Below are positions 61,154 through 64,000 of a stretch of 64,000 nucleotides of DNA, in pieces. Position 1 is the stretch's first letter, and each line of letters starts with the position of its first letter. The notes under the pieces are model-generated. The model was given only the letters and a program-made list of their open reading frames with translations, searched no databases and was not told the origin of the DNA. Made by a program: the position numbers and the translations under genes. The stretch lies in the NCBI GenBank assembly GCA_002292855.1, contig DBBY01000002.1, positions 20,345 through 84,344 on the forward strand, in the 5' to 3' direction. This DNA is from Flavobacteriales bacterium UBA972 (GTDB lineage Bacteria > Bacteroidota > Bacteroidia > Flavobacteriales > Schleiferiaceae).

Positions 61154-62203
61154 GTGCGTTACCAAAACTTTAGCATTCGCTCCCAGTTGCTCACTGAAGC
61201 GGCAGCTTTGGGCGGTTGGGTTCTTCGTGATCTTGCTCCAGAAGGGCAAACTCCTTTTTGGCTTTTGAGCCACCCAGGGGCAGCAGGAGGGGAGCCGAGG
61301 ATTGCGTGGTCAATGATGCACGGCAACGAACCGACCGGCTTTGAGGCCCTGCTGCACTTGATTCGTTGCGGACGGCCTCAATGCGATTGGACCCTTGTAC
61401 CCTTGGTGAACCCGACTGGTGTTGATGCATTTACTCGCCTCACCAGCGAGGGTATTGATCTTAACCGTAGGGCGCGAGATCGTGGTCCACTTGAGTCCGA
61501 CCTGCTGAAGTCCCTACTGGCCTCACGACCGTTTGCGCTTGCATTGAACCTGCACGACCAGCGAAGTTTGTTTTGCCCCAGCGGTCAAAACATCCCCAGC
61601 AGCCTTAGTGTATTGGCACCCCGTTGCATTAAAGAAGGTCAGGAGTCCTATTCATTAGATGCCCAGGCATGGGCCGGAACCCTTAGTAGCCTTATGCAAG
61701 AGCTTGAGCCCAATTGGGGCTATGCTCGGTTCGACGACGCATACTACCCCACAGCGTTCGGAGAGTGGACCCAAGAATTGGGGGTTCCAACCGTTACCGT
61801 CGAGACCGGCGTAGCCCTGAATGATTATTCACGCGAAAGGGTATCGCTTCGACTGGGTGAGGTACTGCGCGCGGTGGACGCAGCAAGAAGCCCGCGACCT
61901 AAGGGAATCACGCATTATCAAAACCTTCCGATCAATACACCTTGGGGCGTTGATTTGGAACTACAATATGGCAAACACCGCAGCCATTGGCGTGTGTGGG
62001 AAGAGGTCCAAGGCCAACACTACTCCTCAGGAATAGCTAAGGCGATTCCTGAAGGCAGCGGTACCCCTGTTCCGTATCAAACGTTTAATCTGCTTAAAGC
62101 GGAGTTTGATGCGATTCAGGCTAAAGACTCATGGACCTCTTTAGAGCTCTATGCCGTTTCTTCGACCGGCTTGCGCTCCTTTGCAGAGGCATTGCCCAAG
62201 TAG
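61154..62203 (+). CDS. M14-family metallopeptidase (succinylglutamate desuccinylase-like)
   Basis: 349 aa, GTG start. Zinc ligands HxxE in MMHGNEPTGFEALLHL and His in ALNLHDQRSLF; catalytic Glu in TVTVETGVALN. VNPTGVDAFTRLTSEGIDLN is the typical DEF-rich loop region. Resembles zinc carboxypeptidases that trim peptidoglycan peptides or remove acyl groups; substrate unknown. No signal peptide. Its last 55 bp overlap the ssb 3' end on the other strand. Confidence 0.85.
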   Translation: MRYQNFSIRSQLLTEAAALGGWVLRDLAPEGQTPFWLLSHPGAAGGEPRIAWSMMHGNEPTGFEALLHLIRCGRPQCDWTLVPLVNPTGVDAFTRLTSEGIDLNRRARDRGPLESDLLKSLLASRPFALALNLHDQRSLFCPSGQNIPSSLSVLAPRCIKEGQESYSLDAQAWAGTLSSLMQELEPNWGYARFDDAYYPTAFGEWTQELGVPTVTVETGVALNDYSRERVSLRLGEVLRAVDAARSPRPKGITHYQNLPINTPWGVDLELQYGKHRSHWRVWEEVQGQHYSSGIAKAIPEGSGTPVPYQTFNLLKAEFDAIQAKDSWTSLELYAVSSTGLRSFAEALPK

Positions 62204-62511
62204 GTGAAGTCTCGGGCAACTACATCAGTTCGGTTGACGGACTGCTGCTCGGTATTTGTATAGCTGTAGTAGGAGAGCGAACCTTCGATGGCACATAGGT
62301 CTCCGCGCTTCAGAATTTTATTCGCCCTTGATGCCAGCTTATTGAACATCACAACATTGTGCCAAGTAGTTCGGTCCTCGTAGGCTCCTTCTGCATTCTT
62401 CACGCGGTCATGGGTTGCGATGGAGCATTTTAGGCGCGATACCTCATTTTCAAAGCTGCGGAATTCGGGGTCCTGACCCACATAACCAATTAACTGAACT
62501 TTATTTTTCAT
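62149..62511 (-). CDS. ssb: Single-stranded DNA-binding protein
   Basis: 120 aa. OB fold with QLIGYVGQDPEFRSFENEVS, the THDRVKNAEGAYEDRTTWHNVVMF strand-loop and ANKILKRGDLCAIEGSLSYY. Binds single-stranded DNA in replication and repair. The usual acidic C-terminal tip (DDDxPF) that recruits partners is absent; the protein ends VEETA. It may therefore be an accessory SSB. Divergent from the zinc-ribbon gene at 62701 across 189 AT-rich bp. Its 3' end overlaps the M14 peptidase by 55 bp. Confidence 0.93.
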   Translation of the reverse strand: MKNKVQLIGYVGQDPEFRSFENEVSRLKCSIATHDRVKNAEGAYEDRTTWHNVVMFNKLASRANKILKRGDLCAIEGSLSYYSYTNTEQQSVNRTDVVARDFTYLGNASAKERKPVEETA

Positions 62512-62700
62512 GATTTATAGATTTTAATTAAACAAAACAGGGCAAAGCACGACCGGTAATTCAACTTAAGTAGGTTATAAACGTAAGTCGCGGTTTTTAT
62601 CAACATCTTGTTAATTACTCGTTTACCTTGTTTTTTGTTTACAAATGTTGACATACTTTCGGCATGATCAAAATTTTATAACCCTTTAATTCTATATGTT
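62512..62700. other. AT-rich divergent intergenic region
   Basis: 189 bp, clearly richer in A/T than the rest of the window and longer than other divergent gaps. It must hold the ssb and zinc-ribbon promoters. TACTTTCG at 62654-62661 (one mismatch from TAnnTTTG) is 39 nt before the ATG at 62701. I see no RNA gene or strong hairpin. Confidence 0.5.
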
Positions 62701-63078
62701 ATGCAACACAGAGGTAATCGATTTTGTCTTAACTGCGGCCTTCCCGTTTTTGGAAGAGCAGACAAGAAGTACTGCGACGATCACTGCCGGAATGACTTTC
62801 ACAACAGCCAGTCTGTAACCAATTCAAAACTCATGAGGCCTTCTCACAAGAAGCTTCGCCGCAACTACGAAATTCTCACGGGAGTGATCGATGCGGGAGT
62901 CTGCGAAATCGCCAAAGACGAGCTGCTCATCTATGGTTTTAACACCAAGTCCGTTACCGAGCTCGATCTTCGAGAAGACGGTACGATGCTTTATGGCATT
63001 TATGACATACAGTACTTTGAGAAGGCAAACCGCATGATTGAAGTCTATCGAAAGTCTGACTTTTCGCCGCAATGGTAG
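62701..63078 (+). CDS. Zinc-ribbon protein, function unknown
   Basis: 125 aa. N-terminal zinc knuckle with C9, C12, C25 and C29 (FCLNCGLPVFGRADKKYCDDHCRNDFHN), followed by a helical middle and a beta-rich C-terminal part (LREDGTMLYGIYDIQYFE) with no recognised fold. It may bind DNA or RNA; adjacency to ssb, divergent, suggests nucleic acid handling, but this is weak. Conserved-looking in Bacteroidota from the motif. Confidence 0.75.
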   Translation: MQHRGNRFCLNCGLPVFGRADKKYCDDHCRNDFHNSQSVTNSKLMRPSHKKLRRNYEILTGVIDAGVCEIAKDELLIYGFNTKSVTELDLREDGTMLYGIYDIQYFEKANRMIEVYRKSDFSPQW

Positions 63079-63087
63079 GCTTCGGTC

Positions 63088-63095
63088 TACCTTTG
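63088..63095 (+). promoter_or_regulatory. -7 box for the BaiN-type oxidoreductase
   Basis: TACCTTTG, exact TAnnTTTG, 5 nt before the ATG at 63101. Confidence 0.6.
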
Positions 63096-63100
63096 GCACC

Positions 63101-64000
63101 ATGTCAGAGCGTTTGGTAGTCGTAGGTGGGGGAGCAGCGGGGTTTTTTGCCGCTATTGCAGCAGCAGAGGCCAATCCTCAGGCTCAAGTCTACCTCCTTG
63201 AAAAGTCCGCACAATTCCTCGGGAAAGTTCGTATTTCAGGGGGAGGGCGATGCAACGTAACCCACGCTTGCTTTGACCCTCGCGACCTAACAGACTATTA
63301 CCCAAGGGGCGGGCAGGAATTGCTTGGCCCCTTTTCTCGTTTTGCCTGCGGCGATACCATGGAGTGGTTTGAAGACCGTGGCGTATCGCTAAAGGTCGAA
63401 GAAGACGGGCGGGTTTTTCCCGTTACCGACGACTCTCAAACGATCATCGATTGCCTGCTCTCCATGGCGGAGTCTGCTGGCGTTCGTTTCGAGCTGCATT
63501 CGGGCCTAAAAAACCTTGTTTTGCAACCCGACGGCACCTGGAGTTTGACCTTAGAGAGCGGGCGTATTATTGATGCGGACCGGGTACTTTTAGCCCCCGG
63601 ATCCAGTAAAAAAACTTGGGATGTACTCGCGGAATTGGGCCACCAGATTGTGCCTCCAATACCTTCGCTTTTCACCTTTAATGTAAGGGATCCGCGCATA
63701 GAAGACCTGTCGGGAGTTTCCCTTGCCAACGTGCGCGTAACGGTTCCCGTTGGCGGACTCGAAACGGAGGGGCCAATGCTCATCACGCACTGGGGCCTAA
63801 GTGGCCCGGCGGTGCTTAAAATGAGTGCATTTGGAGCGCGATGGATGGCCAATTGCGACCACCGCTTCACTATTTATGTCAATTGGACGCCTCAATTTAG
63901 TACCGAAGAATTGGTGGACGAGCTCAATGCGCTTCGCAAGGACGTCAACCACCAGCGCAAGCGCGTTCGTTCCAACGCCCTATTTGGTATTCCGCTTCGC
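63101..64000 (+). CDS. BaiN/HI0933-type FAD-dependent oxidoreductase (partial)
   Basis: 300 codons visible; open to the window end. N-terminal VVVGGGAAGFFAAIAAAEA is the Rossmann FAD-binding GxGxxG; SAQFLGKVRISGGGRCNVTH is the HI0933/BaiN hallmark; LAPGSSKKTWDVLAELGHQI and MLITHWGLSGPAVLKMSAFG are the later conserved blocks. Family members include BaiN-type reductases and aminoacetone oxidases; most have no proven substrate. ATG 63101 has a promoter box 5 nt upstream. Confidence 0.9.
   Translation, partial: MSERLVVVGGGAAGFFAAIAAAEANPQAQVYLLEKSAQFLGKVRISGGGRCNVTHACFDPRDLTDYYPRGGQELLGPFSRFACGDTMEWFEDRGVSLKVEEDGRVFPVTDDSQTIIDCLLSMAESAGVRFELHSGLKNLVLQPDGTWSLTLESGRIIDADRVLLAPGSSKKTWDVLAELGHQIVPPIPSLFTFNVRDPRIEDLSGVSLANVRVTVPVGGLETEGPMLITHWGLSGPAVLKMSAFGARWMANCDHRFTIYVNWTPQFSTEELVDELNALRKDVNHQRKRVRSNALFGIPLR

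Noticed and set aside
1..64000. CRISPR arrays, tRNA/rRNA genes, insertion sequences, prophage
   Set aside because: No regular spaced repeats, no cloverleaf or rRNA-like stretches in the short gaps, and no transposase or phage proteins among the frames.

Overview
The window is a gene-dense piece of a Bacteroidota chromosome, probably Flavobacteriales-related; the genus is not resolvable from sequence alone. The evidence for this is: a secreted protein with a gliding-motility type C-terminal sorting domain (type IX secretion), Bacteroidota-style TAnnTTTG promoter boxes, a BtuB receptor followed by a BtuG-like surface lipoprotein behind a cobalamin riboswitch, DUF2452 and DUF6580 proteins, and S16 with a long alanine-rich tail. 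GC content looks moderately high for the phylum. I see no rRNA, tRNA, CRISPR array, insertion sequence or prophage. No stretch over 300 bases lacks a gene. The longest non-coding stretches are the riboswitch leader (about 45835-46047) and an AT-rich divergent gap (62512-62700).

Layout. 1-3954: rpsP (partial), then a leftward operon of S1/P1 nuclease, Rrf2 regulator and cystathionine beta-synthase, divergent from a hexapeptide acetyltransferase and acyl-CoA dehydrogenase. 5227-14865: type IX-sorted FN3 protein, guaB, ettA-hisS and envelope proteins. 14903-19117: a tightly overlapping leftward operon of an atypical SDR, a flavin reductase, a 51-residue DUF2256 zinc-ribbon gene, an FeS-BCP photolyase and a Cry-DASH photolyase. 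19165-23786: hutH, then rsmE, rimK, an aspartic protease and tsaD. 23817-35507: tamB, then ftsK-lolA-lptF/G-two glycosyltransferases-ribB read leftward. 35548-45834: arginase-family enzyme, argS, a secreted C1 peptidase, hbd, a polyprenyl glycosylphosphotransferase with a lipoprotein, pcm, smpB, pyrD and HMG-CoA lyase. 45837-49662: the B12 riboswitch, BtuB and BtuG-like genes, convergent with DUF6580 and a small membrane protein. 49692-53090: MazG-like protein, then fur-purA-OstA-like read leftward. 53143-58264: PorE-like OmpA protein, TIGR02757, lolD-like, sucC and pnuC. 58236-64000: esterase, DUF2452, SRPBCC, HTH and PhoD-like genes, M14 peptidase, SSB, zinc-ribbon protein and a partial BaiN-type flavoprotein.

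Themes. Envelope assembly genes are abundant (TamB, LolA, LolD, LptF/G, OstA-like, OmpA/PorE-like, T9SS cargo). Translation genes are scattered throughout. Two loci stand out as functional systems: the five-gene photolyase/flavin operon and the B12-uptake locus.

Two window-wide patterns deserve attention. First, twelve genes have an exact TAnnTTTG box only 3-8 nt before the start codon, which predicts leaderless or nearly leaderless mRNAs. Second, the genome is extremely compact: there are many ATGA, GTGA and TTGA junctions, and convergent genes share or overlap stop codons.
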